Shown here: one piece after another, positions 35,575-44,236 of the stretch
Layout: each line of letters starts with the position of its first letter
Position numbering within the stretch: the first letter of the stretch is position 1
Source of the DNA: Rossellomorea sp. SC111
GTDB lineage: Bacteria; Bacillota; Bacilli; Bacillales; Bacillaceae_B
Reading direction: 5' to 3'
Assembly: GCF_024733565.1 (NCBI RefSeq)
Contig: NZ_JANIOC010000004.1
Span: 61,540 to 125,539, forward strand
DNA length: 64,000 nt
Position numbers and translations under genes: made by a program
The notes under the pieces: generated by a model
What the model saw: the letters and a program-made list of their open reading frames with translations, nothing else
What the model was told of the DNA's origin: nothing
Databases searched by the model: none

Positions 35575-35604
35575 AAAGCTCTTTGTCATTCAAGACAAAG
35601 AGCT
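35575..35604 (-). terminator. Terminator of the SulP transporter gene
   Basis: AAGCTCTTTGTC-ATTCAA-GACAAAGAGCTT, followed leftward by TTTGTT, seven bases after the SulP stop. Confidence 0.88.
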
Positions 35605-35610
35605 TCCCGT

Positions 35611-37089
35611 TTAATGTCCGACGGCTTTATCAAGAGCGCCGGGCTGATTGTGAACAGCCAGCCTGTTCACCAGTTTATTGCTTTCTTCATTTAATCCAAT
35701 CAAGGTGACCTTCACACCGTTCTGGTGATATTTGATGACCACTTTATCGATGGCCCCTACAGCCGAGTCATCCCAAAGGTGGGCATCCGTAAGGTCCAGC
35801 GTCACTTCTTTAACCTGTTCCGTGAAATCAAATGATTCCACAAACTCGGATACGGAAGCAAAGAATAACTGACCCGATACCCGATACACCTTTTTATGCG
35901 GTTTATCGGTGGATAGCGTCGTAATCTTCACTTTCGAAATCTTGGAGGCAAAGAATATGGCACTCAAGATGATTCCTACCAATACTCCTTTTGACAGATC
36001 ATGTGTCAAGAGCACTGTAATGACCGTCGCCAACATCACGACCGTATCCGTTAATGGCGTTTTATGAAGATTCTTAATGGATGACCAATCGAATGTCCCG
36101 ATGGAAACCATGAACATCACTCCGACTAGTGCCGCCATGGGAATGGTGACAAGGAAGTCGTTCAATAACAGGATCAGGATCATCAAGAACACACCTGCTA
36201 CCAATGTAGACAAACGTCCTCTCCCGCCTGACTTCACGTTGATGACCGATTGACCGATCATCGCACAACCGGCCATCCCGCCAAAGAAAGCAGAAACGAT
36301 ATTCGCAACTCCTTGTCCCTTTGCTTCCTGGTTCTTGTCACTTGTTGTATCCGTCATATCATCCACGATGGATGCGGTCAATAAAGATTCAACCAATCCG
36401 ACAATCGCAATGGAAAGCGAATAGGGAAAGATGATCTGTAAGGTTTCAAAGGTAAACGGAATATCCGGGATCAAGAAAATCGGTAACGACTGAGTCAGTT
36501 GCCCCATGTCACCCACGGTCCTCACATCACTATTGATAAAAACAGCGACCACTGTGATGGCAATGATGGCAACCAAAGGAGATGGAACCGCCTTGGTGAA
36601 GCGTGGGAGAATATAAATAATCGCCAACGCACTGGCAACCATCGCATACATCACCCACGATTCACCGACAAAGTGTGGTAATTGCGCCGTAAAGATCAGA
36701 ATAGCCAACGCATTCACAAACCCGATCATGACGGAACGCGGAACAAACTTCATTAATCGTCCCAACTTACATACACCCATCAGGATTTGAATGACCCCCG
36801 TCAGAATGGTGGCGGCCAGTAGATACTGCAGCCCGTGATCGGCCACAAGGTTTACCATCACCAGAGCCGTTGCACCGGTCGCAGCGGAAATCATTCCGGG
36901 ACGCCCACCTACAAAGGCAATGACCACGGCAATACAGAAGGAAGCGTACAATCCGACCATCGGATCGACACCTGCTATGATCGAGAACGCAATGGCCTCC
37001 GGAATCAAAGCCATGGCTACAACCGTTCCTGCCAGGACATCCCCTCGGATGTTTCCAAACCACTGAGATTTAATTGTTGATAAATTCAT
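35611..37089 (-). CDS. SulP-family anion transporter with STAS domain
   Basis: 492 residues from ATG 37089 (AGAGGTGCATA before it). Membrane domain of 11-14 helices (about 10-395) with [20 protein letters not shown] typical of SulP, then a STAS domain (about 415-490). It may carry sulfate or bicarbonate; some close relatives are called BicA. A UspA gene is divergent 280 bases away, a pairing common in SulP/bicarbonate transporters. Substrate not proven. Confidence 0.88.
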   Translation of the reverse strand: MNLSTIKSQWFGNIRGDVLAGTVVAMALIPEAIAFSIIAGVDPMVGLYASFCIAVVIAFVGGRPGMISAATGATALVMVNLVADHGLQYLLAATILTGVIQILMGVCKLGRLMKFVPRSVMIGFVNALAILIFTAQLPHFVGESWVMYAMVASALAIIYILPRFTKAVPSPLVAIIAITVVAVFINSDVRTVGDMGQLTQSLPIFLIPDIPFTFETLQIIFPYSLSIAIVGLVESLLTASIVDDMTDTTSDKNQEAKGQGVANIVSAFFGGMAGCAMIGQSVINVKSGGRGRLSTLVAGVFLMILILLLNDFLVTIPMAALVGVMFMVSIGTFDWSSIKNLHKTPLTDTVVMLATVITVLLTHDLSKGVLVGIILSAIFFASKISKVKITTLSTDKPHKKVYRVSGQLFFASVSEFVESFDFTEQVKEVTLDLTDAHLWDDSAVGAIDKVVIKYHQNGVKVTLIGLNEESNKLVNRLAVHNQPGALDKAVGH

Positions 37090-37368
37090 TATGCACCTCT
37101 TTTTCAAAAATTTTGTTGTTGACTTTCAACTCTCATGAAAGTCGGGTCCGTTAAACACAAGGGCCATTATATAACGAATCCTACCTATTGTGAAGCCTCC
37201 AATTAAACGTTCACAAACCTTATTTTCTTTCATTTACTTATAAATGCGTCCATTTACCATACGATACATCCTTCCATTAAATTTACATAAATGAGTGTAA
37301 AGGAGATTAGTTGGTGATAGTCGAATACCTTACATATCCAAAAAACAACATAGAAAGGAGATTCACTC

Positions 37369-37785
37369 ATGTTCAATAAAATTTTATTAGCAACAGATGG
37401 GTCCGACCATTCTATTAGAGCAACTGAAAAAGCCATCGCCCTTGCCTCCTGCCAAAAAAACGGCACCATTGAAGTGGTGTATGTCATCGATGGGAGACAA
37501 TCAAGAGACGATGTACTGCAGCATTGGGGGACCGATGCCGCTGATCATAGAAAGAAGAAGCTTTTACTCATCGAACAGAAAATCAAACATGCGAAGATTA
37601 ACTATACAACGCATTATTTACACGGGGAACCGGGTCCCACGATCGTCAAGCATGCGAACGAACAGCAATTCGACGCAGTGGTGATTGGGAGCAGAGGGTT
37701 GAATACCCTTCAGGAGATGGTCTTGGGGAGCGTGAGCCATAAAGTCGCGAAAAGAGTGAAGTGTCCTGTGATGATTGTAAAATGA
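37369..37785 (+). CDS. Universal stress protein UspA family
   Basis: 138 residues with the ATP-binding UspA pattern GSRGLNTLQEMVLGSVSHKV near the C-terminus and the opening KILLATDGSDHSIRATEKA. AGAAAGGAGATTCACTC is the ribosome binding site. Divergent from the SulP transporter, so it may modulate transport or stress response. Confidence 0.9.
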   Translation: MFNKILLATDGSDHSIRATEKAIALASCQKNGTIEVVYVIDGRQSRDDVLQHWGTDAADHRKKKLLLIEQKIKHAKINYTTHYLHGEPGPTIVKHANEQQFDAVVIGSRGLNTLQEMVLGSVSHKVAKRVKCPVMIVK

Positions 37786-37787
37786 CA

Positions 37788-37818
37788 GAACCCCTTGGGC
37801 CCACTTGGCCGAAGAGGT
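37788..37818 (+). terminator. Hairpin after uspA
   Basis: A stem of about 13 pairs with two mismatches, AACCCCTTGGGCC/GGCCGAAGAGGTT, just after the uspA stop. No strong T-run, so terminator function is uncertain. Confidence 0.4.
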
Positions 37819-37869
37819 TCCGTTCATCGCAGAGCTCAACGCATTTCTTCTATTGTATCCGTATAAAAA

Positions 37870-38001
37870 CTAGCAGCATGAGCTTTCTTCGTTTTCTTCA
37901 GAAGAACAACCCCGTTCTTGTTCCACTTCTTTTATCTCAATCTGACAACACTCTTCGGAATCTCTTTTCTTATCCCCTAGTAAAATCTTAATGAAATTCA
38001 T
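37870..38001 (-). CDS. Small Cys-rich protein A of the arsenic island
   Basis: 43 residues from ATG 38001 (ATGGAAGGGG before it; a second ATG at 38010 is possible). Five Cys: SEECCQ, ERGCSS and C-terminal SSCC. Rich in Glu and Lys, no membrane helix. It lies under a promoter flanked by three ArsR palindromes, divergent from arsR, so it is probably induced by the same metal. It may bind thiophilic metal or arsenite; I know no named family. Confidence 0.6.
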   Translation of the reverse strand: MNFIKILLGDKKRDSEECCQIEIKEVEQERGCSSEENEESSCC

Positions 38002-38080
38002 TTCATCCATCCCCTTCCATTATTTAAATCAAATAAATTTGATTAATTGCATACATCAACTTTATTTGATTTATACTCAT

Positions 38081-38109
38081 AGTATATGTTCCGCTTTTCG
38101 GAATAGCAA
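38081..38109 (-). promoter_or_regulatory. Promoter for Cys-rich protein A
   Basis: TTGCTA (38104-38109), 17-base spacer, TATACT (38081-38086), reading leftward. The spacer holds the palindrome TTCCGAAAAGCGGAA. Two operators lie just downstream. Confidence 0.6.
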
Positions 38110-38197
38110 CTAAATCAAAAAAAATTGAATTTAGGAACCGACATCCAGTCCTCTACATAAGATAATACCGATACATCAAAACTATTTGATTTAATGC

Positions 38198-38226
38198 TTG
38201 ACACATGAAAATAATGGATATAAGAT
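38198..38226 (+). promoter_or_regulatory. arsR promoter
   Basis: TTGACA (38198-38203), 17-base spacer, TAAGAT (38221-38226), framed by operators at 38175-38190 and 38233-38248. Confidence 0.75.
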
Positions 38227-38264
38227 GATTACATCAAGAAAAATTGATAAGAAACGAGGATTGA

Positions 38265-38591
38265 ATGATGACAAACGACATTCCATTACAAGACGTATCA
38301 GGCACAAAGATGTTTGAAACATACGAACAGAAGTTCAAAGCCATTGCCGATCAGAAAAGGCTTCAGATCATGAACATATTGACGCTGAAAGGCGAAATGT
38401 GTGTATGTGACCTGGCTCCATTAATGGATATGAAGCAATCAAAATTATCTTATCATTTAAAGATCCTCCTGGATGCGAACATTGTGAAGAAAGAAACAAA
38501 AGGGACTTGGAGCTATTACAGCTTGAACCAGGAAGAGATCAACCACCTGCTTTCAGCAGAATTATGCTGCATGTTCAGGCCATCCTGTTAA
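38265..38591 (+). CDS. arsR: ArsR/SmtB-family metalloid-sensing repressor
   Basis: 108 residues. Winged helix with the arsenite-binding MCVCDL motif (Cys at about 46 and 48) in the recognition region, MKQSKLSYHLKIL helix, and an extra CC...C at the C-terminus (ELCCMFRPSC). It should repress its own and neighbouring genes and release DNA when As(III) or Sb(III) binds the cysteines. Perfect operators flank its promoter. Confidence 0.9.
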   Translation: MMTNDIPLQDVSGTKMFETYEQKFKAIADQKRLQIMNILTLKGEMCVCDLAPLMDMKQSKLSYHLKILLDANIVKKETKGTWSYYSLNQEEINHLLSAELCCMFRPSC

Positions 38592-38606
38592 ATTTTTAAA
38601 GATTAT

Positions 38607-38644
38607 ATCAATTTTTTTTGATTAATAAATCAACTTATCTTGAT
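38607..38644. promoter_or_regulatory. Two further ArsR operators upstream of Cys-rich protein B
   Basis: ATCAATTTTTTTTGAT (38607-38622) and ATCAACTTATCTTGAT (38629-38644) are exact ATCAA-N6-TTGAT sites, 22 bases apart, just before the ribosome binding site of the next gene. They suggest a second control point inside the operon. Confidence 0.75.
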
Positions 38645-38661
38645 TAACGGAGGAGATACAC

Positions 38662-38817
38662 ATGTTTAACTTTTATAAAGAAGAAATGATCTTAAAGGAA
38701 AAAAGAGTCGACATGCGGGAAAAGGTCGCCATGCAACACGCTAAACCGGCATCATCCCTCTTCACTAAGAAAATCGAAGACCAAATATGCTGCAGCCCTT
38801 GCTGCCCGGCAGTTTAA
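38662..38817 (+). CDS. Small Cys-rich protein B of the arsenic island
   Basis: 51 residues from ATG 38662 after CGGAGGAGATACAC, a strong ribosome binding site. The N-terminal forty residues are charged and helical; the C-terminus ends in ICCSPCCPAV. The CC-x2-CC cluster could bind As(III), Sb(III) or Cu(I). It is placed between arsR and the permease with ArsR sites upstream, so it is probably part of the resistance operon. Not recognised as a known family. Confidence 0.65.
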   Translation: MFNFYKEEMILKEKRVDMREKVAMQHAKPASSLFTKKIEDQICCSPCCPAV

Positions 38818-38838
38818 TCAGGAAAGGGGACGATCAAT

Positions 38839-39705
38839 ATGTGGGGGGAGACAGTTAAAAGCTTTCTGGAAATTGCACTGGAATTAACGGTTTTGTTTGT
38901 GGTCATTTCATTTGCCATCAGTTTATTACAAGGATTCATCCCTTATGAAAAAATCGAGAAAAAGATTTCCGGGAAAAACAAGGCCTGGGGTGCGGCCGCT
39001 GCAATCGCATTTGCGTTTATCTCTCCATTTTGCTCATGTTCGACGATACCGGTCGTGGTGAATATGTTGAAAAAGAAATTGCCTTTTGGGATTGTCATGA
39101 TTTTCTTATTTGCTTCACCCGTTTTAGATCCCACGATCCTCACCATCATGGGGGTTGTCCTCGGCTGGAAAGTTGCTCTCATTTATACCGTGGTGACGAC
39201 CATCTTCTCTGTCAGCATCGGCTTCCTACTCGAGGCATTAGGATTTGAAAAGTATATCAAGAACGTCATGATGACCGGGTTCAATGAAGAAGCGAAGAAG
39301 TTCTCCATGAAGGGAGCTTGGAAGGAAACGATTGACTTGATGAGAAGTGTGTATCCCTATCTGATCATCGGTGCAGCCATCGGTGCCGTCATACATGGAC
39401 TCGTTCCGACGGAGTGGATCTCCGGCTTCTTCGGGAGGGAGCATTGGTGGCTCATACCGATCGCCGCTGTCGTCGGGGTACCCTTGTATATTCGACTTTC
39501 AAGTATGATTCCGATTTCACAGATTCTGATCATGAAAGGGATGGCACTCGGACCTGTCATGGCGATGATGATCAGTTCAGCGGGAGCCAGTCTTCCTGAA
39601 GTGATCCTCCTTAAATCCATTTTCAAAAAACAGTTGGTCATGATCTTTGTTCTATCGGTGATTACCATGTCTACCGTATCCGGGTTTATCTTCTACTTTG
39701 TATGA
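38839..39705 (+). CDS. arsP: ArsP-like permease (COG0701)
   Basis: 288 residues with about eight helices. The signature SPFCSCSTIPV (about 62-72) carries the conserved cysteines of ArsP/SO_0444 permeases, which move trivalent organoarsenicals or soft metals out of the cell. The loop SPVLDPTIL follows. Last gene of the operon with arsR and Cys-rich protein B; site AAAGGGGACGATCAAT. Methylarsenite efflux is the family-based guess. Confidence 0.78.
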   Translation: MWGETVKSFLEIALELTVLFVVISFAISLLQGFIPYEKIEKKISGKNKAWGAAAAIAFAFISPFCSCSTIPVVVNMLKKKLPFGIVMIFLFASPVLDPTILTIMGVVLGWKVALIYTVVTTIFSVSIGFLLEALGFEKYIKNVMMTGFNEEAKKFSMKGAWKETIDLMRSVYPYLIIGAAIGAVIHGLVPTEWISGFFGREHWWLIPIAAVVGVPLYIRLSSMIPISQILIMKGMALGPVMAMMISSAGASLPEVILLKSIFKKQLVMIFVLSVITMSTVSGFIFYFV

Positions 39706-39716
39706 TGGATTGAAAA

Positions 39717-39742
39717 AGGCAGCTGCTTGACTGCAGCTGCCT
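39717..39742. terminator. Bidirectional terminator between arsP and arsC
   Basis: AGGCAGCTGC-TTGACT-GCAGCTGCCT, with T-rich flank on the plus side and TTTTTC on the minus side. Confidence 0.85.
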
Positions 39743-39751
39743 CTGTCTTCT

Positions 39752-40171
39752 TTATTCCCCTGTTTCAGCAAAACGGTGAATTCTTTCCCCCACTTCATCA
39801 CGCACACGTTGGAAGAATGCCCATTTCTCTTCTTCGGTTCCTTCCGCTTTCGCAGGATCATCGAATCCCCAATGTTCCCGTTTCACATGAGGAGGTGTCA
39901 TTGGACATTTATCCGCTGCATCTCCGCATAGTGTCACGACTAAGTCTGCGTTATTCAGGATTTCCGTGTCGATGATATCAGATGTTTGATTCGTGATGTC
40001 GATGTCGACCTCTTTCATTGCCTTCACCGCATTTGGATTTAAACCGTGTGCTTCGATTCCAGCACTGTATACGTTCCACTCGTCACCTAAGTGTTTTTTC
40101 GCCCAGCCTTCTGCCATTTGGCTTCGGCATGAATTACCTGTACATAGGAAGTAGATGGTTTTCTTTGACAT
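39752..40171 (-). CDS. arsC: Arsenate reductase, thioredoxin-coupled
   Basis: 139 residues of the low-molecular-weight-phosphatase fold. P-loop [13 protein letters not shown] with nucleophile Cys10, and the Cys pair in [12 protein letters not shown] (about 82 and 89) that shuttles the disulfide. It reduces arsenate to arsenite using thioredoxin, for export by ArsB. Distal gene of arsR2-arsB-arsC. Confidence 0.93.
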   Translation of the reverse strand: MSKKTIYFLCTGNSCRSQMAEGWAKKHLGDEWNVYSAGIEAHGLNPNAVKAMKEVDIDITNQTSDIIDTEILNNADLVVTLCGDAADKCPMTPPHVKREHWGFDDPAKAEGTEEEKWAFFQRVRDEVGERIHRFAETGE

Positions 40172-40195
40172 GTTGAATCTCTCCTTTAATGTTTG

Positions 40196-41485
40196 TTAGA
40201 TGATTAATAACCATAGATATAGCCCGACCAATGTGATGAAGAGGGTTGGGATGGTCAGGATGATTCCTGTTTTAAAATACGTCCCCCAGGAGATTTTCAC
40301 CCCTTTTAATGAAAGGACGTGGAGCCATAATAATGTGGCCAGTGACCCGATCGGGGTGATCTTCGGTCCTAAATCCGAACCGATGACGTTGGCATAAATC
40401 AATGCTTCACGTGTGACACCCGTCGTGTCTGTACCGGCAATCGCCAGGGCGTCGATCATCACCGTCGGCATATTATTCATGATGGATGAAAGGATGGCCG
40501 CGATGAAGCCCATTCCGACCGTTGCCGCAAATAATCCCTGATCCGCTGTCATTTGGATGACATCCGCTAATACATTGGTCAACCCTACATTACGGAGACC
40601 ATACACAACCACATACATGCCGATCGAGAAGAACACGATGGCCCACGGAGCCCCTTTGATGACGGTTCTCGTATTGACGGCTGCACTCCTTCTTGCCATC
40701 GCTAAGAAGAAGATGGCTACGATTCCTGCAATGATGGAAACCGGCAGGCCTATGAATTCACTGGCGAAATAGCCGATAAGGAGAATCGAGAGCACCGCCC
40801 AGGAAAGGCGGAACATCTTGATATCCTGAATGGCATCCACCGGTTTCTTAAGCTGAGAAACATCATAATTCTTCGGGATGCTCTTGCGGAAAAAGAGATA
40901 AAGGACCAAAATACTTGCCCCTAATGAAAACAGGTTCGGAACGATCATACGGGAAGCAAACTCGACAAACCCGATTCCGAAGAAGTCAGCGGACACAATG
41001 TTCACCAGGTTACTGACCACTAAAGGAAGGGACGTCGTATCGGCGATGAATCCACTGGCTATGATGAACGGAAAGACGAGCTTCTCACTGAAATTCAGGT
41101 TCCGTACCATCGCAAGGACAATCGGCGTCAGGATCAGTGCCGCGCCATCGTTGGCGAAAAGAGCCGCCACCACTGCTCCAAGCAATGAAACGTAGACGAA
41201 CATCCTCACTCCGTTACCTTTTGCCGCTCTTGCCATATGCAAGGCAGCCCATTCAAAAAATCCGATCTCATCAAGAATGAGAGAAATAATGATAATCGCG
41301 ATAAATGCTAATGTCGCATTCCAGACGATGCCGGTCACATCCACCACATCGCTGAAATCGACAACCCCCACGATCAGCGCCAAAATGGCTCCGCCGATTG
41401 CGGACCAACCTATGGAAAGCCCTTTAGGCTGCCAAATGACGAACACAAGGGTGATGAGAAAAATCACAGATGCTAATATAGTCAT
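40196..41485 (-). CDS. arsB: ArsB arsenite/antimonite transporter
   Basis: 429 residues with about twelve helices. The opening motif [33 protein letters not shown] (about 53-80), [14 protein letters not shown] and [22 protein letters not shown] are diagnostic of ArsB. It expels arsenite as a proton antiporter, alone or with ArsA (absent here). Middle gene of the arsR2-arsB-arsC operon. Confidence 0.92.
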   Translation of the reverse strand: MTILASVIFLITLVFVIWQPKGLSIGWSAIGGAILALIVGVVDFSDVVDVTGIVWNATLAFIAIIIISLILDEIGFFEWAALHMARAAKGNGVRMFVYVSLLGAVVAALFANDGAALILTPIVLAMVRNLNFSEKLVFPFIIASGFIADTTSLPLVVSNLVNIVSADFFGIGFVEFASRMIVPNLFSLGASILVLYLFFRKSIPKNYDVSQLKKPVDAIQDIKMFRLSWAVLSILLIGYFASEFIGLPVSIIAGIVAIFFLAMARRSAAVNTRTVIKGAPWAIVFFSIGMYVVVYGLRNVGLTNVLADVIQMTADQGLFAATVGMGFIAAILSSIMNNMPTVMIDALAIAGTDTTGVTREALIYANVIGSDLGPKITPIGSLATLLWLHVLSLKGVKISWGTYFKTGIILTIPTLFITLVGLYLWLLII

Positions 41486-41504
41486 AATTCCTTTTTACCT
41501 CCTA

Positions 41505-41840
41505 TTAATCACAAGATATGCGTAAGCCCTGCTCCTCCAATTCCTTCAACTTGAAGTCCTGGTTCGGCAGGTGGTCCAGGAGGCTTTGAATCATAGGGAA
41601 GTATTCACTCTCACGATTAAGGGAGTAAATAATCCATTGACCACGGCGTTTCTCCCTCACAATCCCCACGTCCTTCAATTTTCGGACGTGCTGACTAATA
41701 GCAGGCTGACTCGCTTGAAAGATTTCCACAAATTCACACACGCAACAGTCATTCGTATCCAGTATTTTCACCATGGTTAACCGGGTTTTATCCCCTAATA
41801 ACTTTAGAATGGTTGCTGATTTGTCTAGTTCAACCGTCAC
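41505..41840 (-). CDS. arsR: Second ArsR-family arsenite-responsive repressor
   Basis: 111 residues from GTG 41840, fixed by GGAGGTGGAGAA before it; the 192-codon open frame is an over-extension. NDCCVCEF (about 32-39) carries the As(III) cysteines, and QASQPAISQHVRKLKDVGIV is the recognition helix. It controls arsB and arsC. It differs from the other ArsR in sequence and operator. Confidence 0.9.
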   Translation of the reverse strand: MTVELDKSATILKLLGDKTRLTMVKILDTNDCCVCEFVEIFQASQPAISQHVRKLKDVGIVREKRRGQWIIYSLNRESEYFPMIQSLLDHLPNQDFKLKELEEQGLRISCD

Positions 41841-41872
41841 TTCTCCACCTCCATACATTAATATATGCTTAT

Positions 41873-41901
41873 ATAATAGTTCACTTATATATAGATTGCA
41901 A
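41873..41901 (-). promoter_or_regulatory. Promoter of the arsR2-arsB-arsC operon
   Basis: TTGCAA (41896-41901), 17-base spacer, TATTAT (41873-41878), reading leftward. The spacer and downstream bases are TATA-rich and imperfectly palindromic (around 41858-41890), unlike the ATCAA-N6-TTGAT sites of the first ArsR. Confidence 0.7.
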
Positions 41902-41945
41902 GGGGTTTTTATATTATTGTAATGATAAAGGGGTGATGATTTAAA

Positions 41946-42440
41946 ATGGTTTACATAGATGAAATGAAACCGGACGATTGGGATCAAGTAGCCAAAATCT
42001 ATCATGAAGGGATCGCTACGGGGAACGCAACTTTTCAAAATGACATCCCTTCCTGGGAAGAGTGGGATGCCAATCATATACAAGCAGGGCGGATTGTTAT
42101 CCGTTTAGGGGATTCTATAGTAGGATGGGCTGCCATGAGTCCTGTCTCAAGCCGATGTGTATACAGGGGTGTAGCCGAAGTGAGTGTGTACGTCTCGGCA
42201 CGGTGCGCTGGGCAGGGAATCGGAAGCCAACTCCTCGGCGCCTTAATCGAAGCAAGTGAACAAGAAGGATTTTGGACCCTTCAATCGGGGATATTCCCCG
42301 AAAACCGTGCAAGCATCAAACTTCATGAAAAACATGGCTTTCGAATTATCGGCCACCGTGAGAAGATCGGGAAGATGGATGGCGTTTGGAGGGATACGGT
42401 TTTGTTGGAGAGGAGGAGTAAAATCGTAGGAATAAAATGA
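41946..42440 (+). CDS. arsN1: ArsN1-type arsinothricin N-acetyltransferase
   Basis: 164 residues of the phosphinothricin-acetyltransferase GNAT branch. TGNATFQNDIPSWEEW, GWAAMSPVSSRCVY, GVAEVSVYV and a C-terminal MDGVWRDTVLLERRS match the ArsN1 family. These enzymes acetylate the organoarsenical antibiotic arsinothricin and related phosphinothricin. Divergent from arsR2 with about 100 bases between. A role in organoarsenical defence is strongly suggested by the neighbourhood. Confidence 0.85.
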   Translation: MVYIDEMKPDDWDQVAKIYHEGIATGNATFQNDIPSWEEWDANHIQAGRIVIRLGDSIVGWAAMSPVSSRCVYRGVAEVSVYVSARCAGQGIGSQLLGALIEASEQEGFWTLQSGIFPENRASIKLHEKHGFRIIGHREKIGKMDGVWRDTVLLERRSKIVGIK

Positions 42441-42476
42441 AAATCCCGGGGACTGAGTACTGAGGCTTGATTGTTC

Positions 42477-42521
42477 CGGCAAGACTGATGATCAATCTGA
42501 TTGATTGACATCAGCTTGCCG
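42477..42521. other. Long cruciform hairpin between convergent genes
   Basis: CGGCAAG-A-CTGATG pairs with CATCAG-CTTGCCG; inside lies ATCAAT-CTG-ATTGAT. No T-run on either side, so it may be weak termination or structure only. Confidence 0.5.
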
Positions 42522-42541
42522 ACTACCACATGAATAAACGC

Positions 42542-43015
42542 TTATGCCTCGATAAGGTCCGTATCCGGAGGGATATATCCCAGCTGTCTTCCTATTTTCA
42601 CGATTTGTCCTTTATGGTGAAATTCGTGGGTGACGGTATGGGTATACAGCCATAATGCAGATATCTCAGCACTCTCATCTCCCCCAAAGGATACTAGAAT
42701 AGTACGCTCCCAATCTCCTTTAAACTCCTGAAGAAATTCCTGAAGAAGGTCATCTGTCTTCCTGAAAATTTCACGCATTTCTTCTACAGTGTTTGCGGAA
42801 TCTGGAGTGATTTTAGGAAGAGACCGACCTAGAGCACGACTTCCCAGCCATACGCGATAGCAATCTGCCACGTGAACGTGCAGATTGCGGATGGAGTCCC
42901 CTCCAAACGATTCAAGTTCTTTAACATAATCCTCTTGGGACATCGTTTCACAATAACGGAATAATAATTCTCTGGTACGACGGATCCACTCATATTGGCT
43001 TTCGAAAACATCCAT
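42542..43015 (-). CDS. DinB/YfiT-like protein
   Basis: 157 residues from ATG 43015 (AAAAGGAGAGTGCAAAAA before it). Four-helix DinB fold with three metal-type His: HVHVADC (about 47-52), then LYTHTVTHEFHHKGQI near 120-135. DinB proteins bind metal and often use bacillithiol; the reaction here is unknown. Confidence 0.82.
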   Translation of the reverse strand: MDVFESQYEWIRRTRELLFRYCETMSQEDYVKELESFGGDSIRNLHVHVADCYRVWLGSRALGRSLPKITPDSANTVEEMREIFRKTDDLLQEFLQEFKGDWERTILVSFGGDESAEISALWLYTHTVTHEFHHKGQIVKIGRQLGYIPPDTDLIEA

Positions 43016-43094
43016 TTTTTGCACTCTCCTTTTATGGTTCTTCAATTTATTCCTAGCTTGTATTTCATATTTTATGAAAATCCAGTAACCCCTA

Positions 43095-43559
43095 TCATCG
43101 TCTAACCTGCAAATAATCAGGAGCTTCTTTCTTTACGAAATGCTTCTCAATAAACGCTAGTACTTCCTCATTTCCAGGTAAAGACACAATGCCCTTTGCG
43201 TCTTCAAAGGACAACCAACTATAGTCGTTATGCTCTTCGTTTAATGCCACTTCCTGATCATCTGGTACGAATCCCACAAACACAGGCGCGATGTATACAT
43301 AATTCCCTTCAATTGAATAGATCCGATCAAAGGTATTGGCAGAATATAAGAACATGTTTGTGATTCCTGTCTCTTCTTCCACCTCTCTGTATGCGGCTTC
43401 CCAGGCTTTCTCGCCTTCTTCGATGCCTCCGCCGATATAGCACCATACATCTTCCAAAACAGACTCGGCTCTTTTGACGAGCAATACTTTGTATTGATCA
43501 TCCACTTTCTTCAGTATTACGACAGCGATTCCTGTACATCTGATTGGTACTTCGCTCAT
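43095..43559 (-). CDS. NUDIX hydrolase
   Basis: 154 residues with the Nudix box GGGIEEGEKAWEAAYREVEEETGI (about 43-66; G-x5-E-x7-REUxEExGU pattern). It hydrolyses a nucleoside diphosphate linked to another group; the substrate cannot be told. Start overlaps the phosphatase stop by four bases (ATGA). Confidence 0.88.
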   Translation of the reverse strand: MSEVPIRCTGIAVVILKKVDDQYKVLLVKRAESVLEDVWCYIGGGIEEGEKAWEAAYREVEEETGITNMFLYSANTFDRIYSIEGNYVYIAPVFVGFVPDDQEVALNEEHNDYSWLSFEDAKGIVSLPGNEEVLAFIEKHFVKKEAPDYLQVRR

Positions 43560-44143
43560 CTCATCATCCTCTTCGCTTCAGTCCACAACCGCTGGACCCT
43601 TACAAGTTCGAGACCAATAAATTCCATTCGATAAATATCCGGTTTTGATGTACTATGCAGGAAACTTAAATCAAAGCGGCAGTCATAATGGCCCATCATC
43701 AACGTCATGATGGCTCCATGTGTGCCGACTGCAATCTTCTTTCCTTCATTTGCCTGTAAAAGTTTATTTAATACGGAAATGGCCCGACTTTGACATTCGG
43801 CATTGGATTCTGCCCCCTCTAAGGCAAAATCCGGGTCGCGGAACGACGCCTCCAGCAATGGCAACAATTCTTGATCGGATAACCGATGATCATCTGTTGA
43901 AAAGACCCTTTCCTTCAGGTCTTCTTCCACGATCACAGCTTGTCCGATATGCTGACTTACCCCTTCCACAGTCAGAATCGAACGCAGGTAGGGACTTGAT
44001 ACCACGACGTCAATGTCTTCTTTTATAAGCAGCTCGGTAACTTTATGGGCATCGGCTATCCCTTTTTCCGTTAATCCCCGTGTACGTTCAGGACCTTCTA
44101 TAGGTGAATCGCCGTGTCTTATCATATAGATGTGGGTATTCAA
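43556..44143 (-). CDS. Histidine phosphatase family protein
   Basis: 195 residues from a TTG at 44143; GGAGG lies ten bases before. Catalytic RHG (from MIRHGDS) and a later His in VGTHGAIMTLMMG fit the phosphoglycerate-mutase-like acid phosphatase fold. The substrate is unknown. It is coupled to the NUDIX gene by a four-base overlap. Confidence 0.8.
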   Translation of the reverse strand: MNTHIYMIRHGDSPIEGPERTRGLTEKGIADAHKVTELLIKEDIDVVVSSPYLRSILTVEGVSQHIGQAVIVEEDLKERVFSTDDHRLSDQELLPLLEASFRDPDFALEGAESNAECQSRAISVLNKLLQANEGKKIAVGTHGAIMTLMMGHYDCRFDLSFLHSTSKPDIYRMEFIGLELVRVQRLWTEAKRMMR

Positions 44144-44236
44144 TTCAAGATTTCCTCCTCTCATTTTATAAATTTGTCCTCTTTTTGAAAAACGTAATGA
44201 GAATCTACCAATCTCTTATCCTAGTAGCACTAAGAA

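Larger units (their letters stand above)
38028..38248. promoter_or_regulatory. ArsR operator array, five ATCAA-N6-TTGAT palindromes
   Basis: Sites at 38028-38043, 38055-38070, 38114-38129 (ends TTGAA), 38175-38190 and 38233-38248. Four fit ATCAA-N6-TTGAT exactly. The last follows the predicted arsR start of transcription; the first two follow the predicted start for the leftward Cys-rich gene. Repression by ArsR is inferred from position and symmetry. Confidence 0.8.

Noticed and set aside
36767..37063. 98-codon ORF inside the SulP gene in another frame
   Set aside because: Cys- and His-rich shadow of the coding frame, no start signal.
41841..42083. N-terminal extension of the second ArsR
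   Set aside because: The 81 extra codons overlap the divergent arsN1 gene and promoter; the GTG at 41840 has a strong ribosome binding site.
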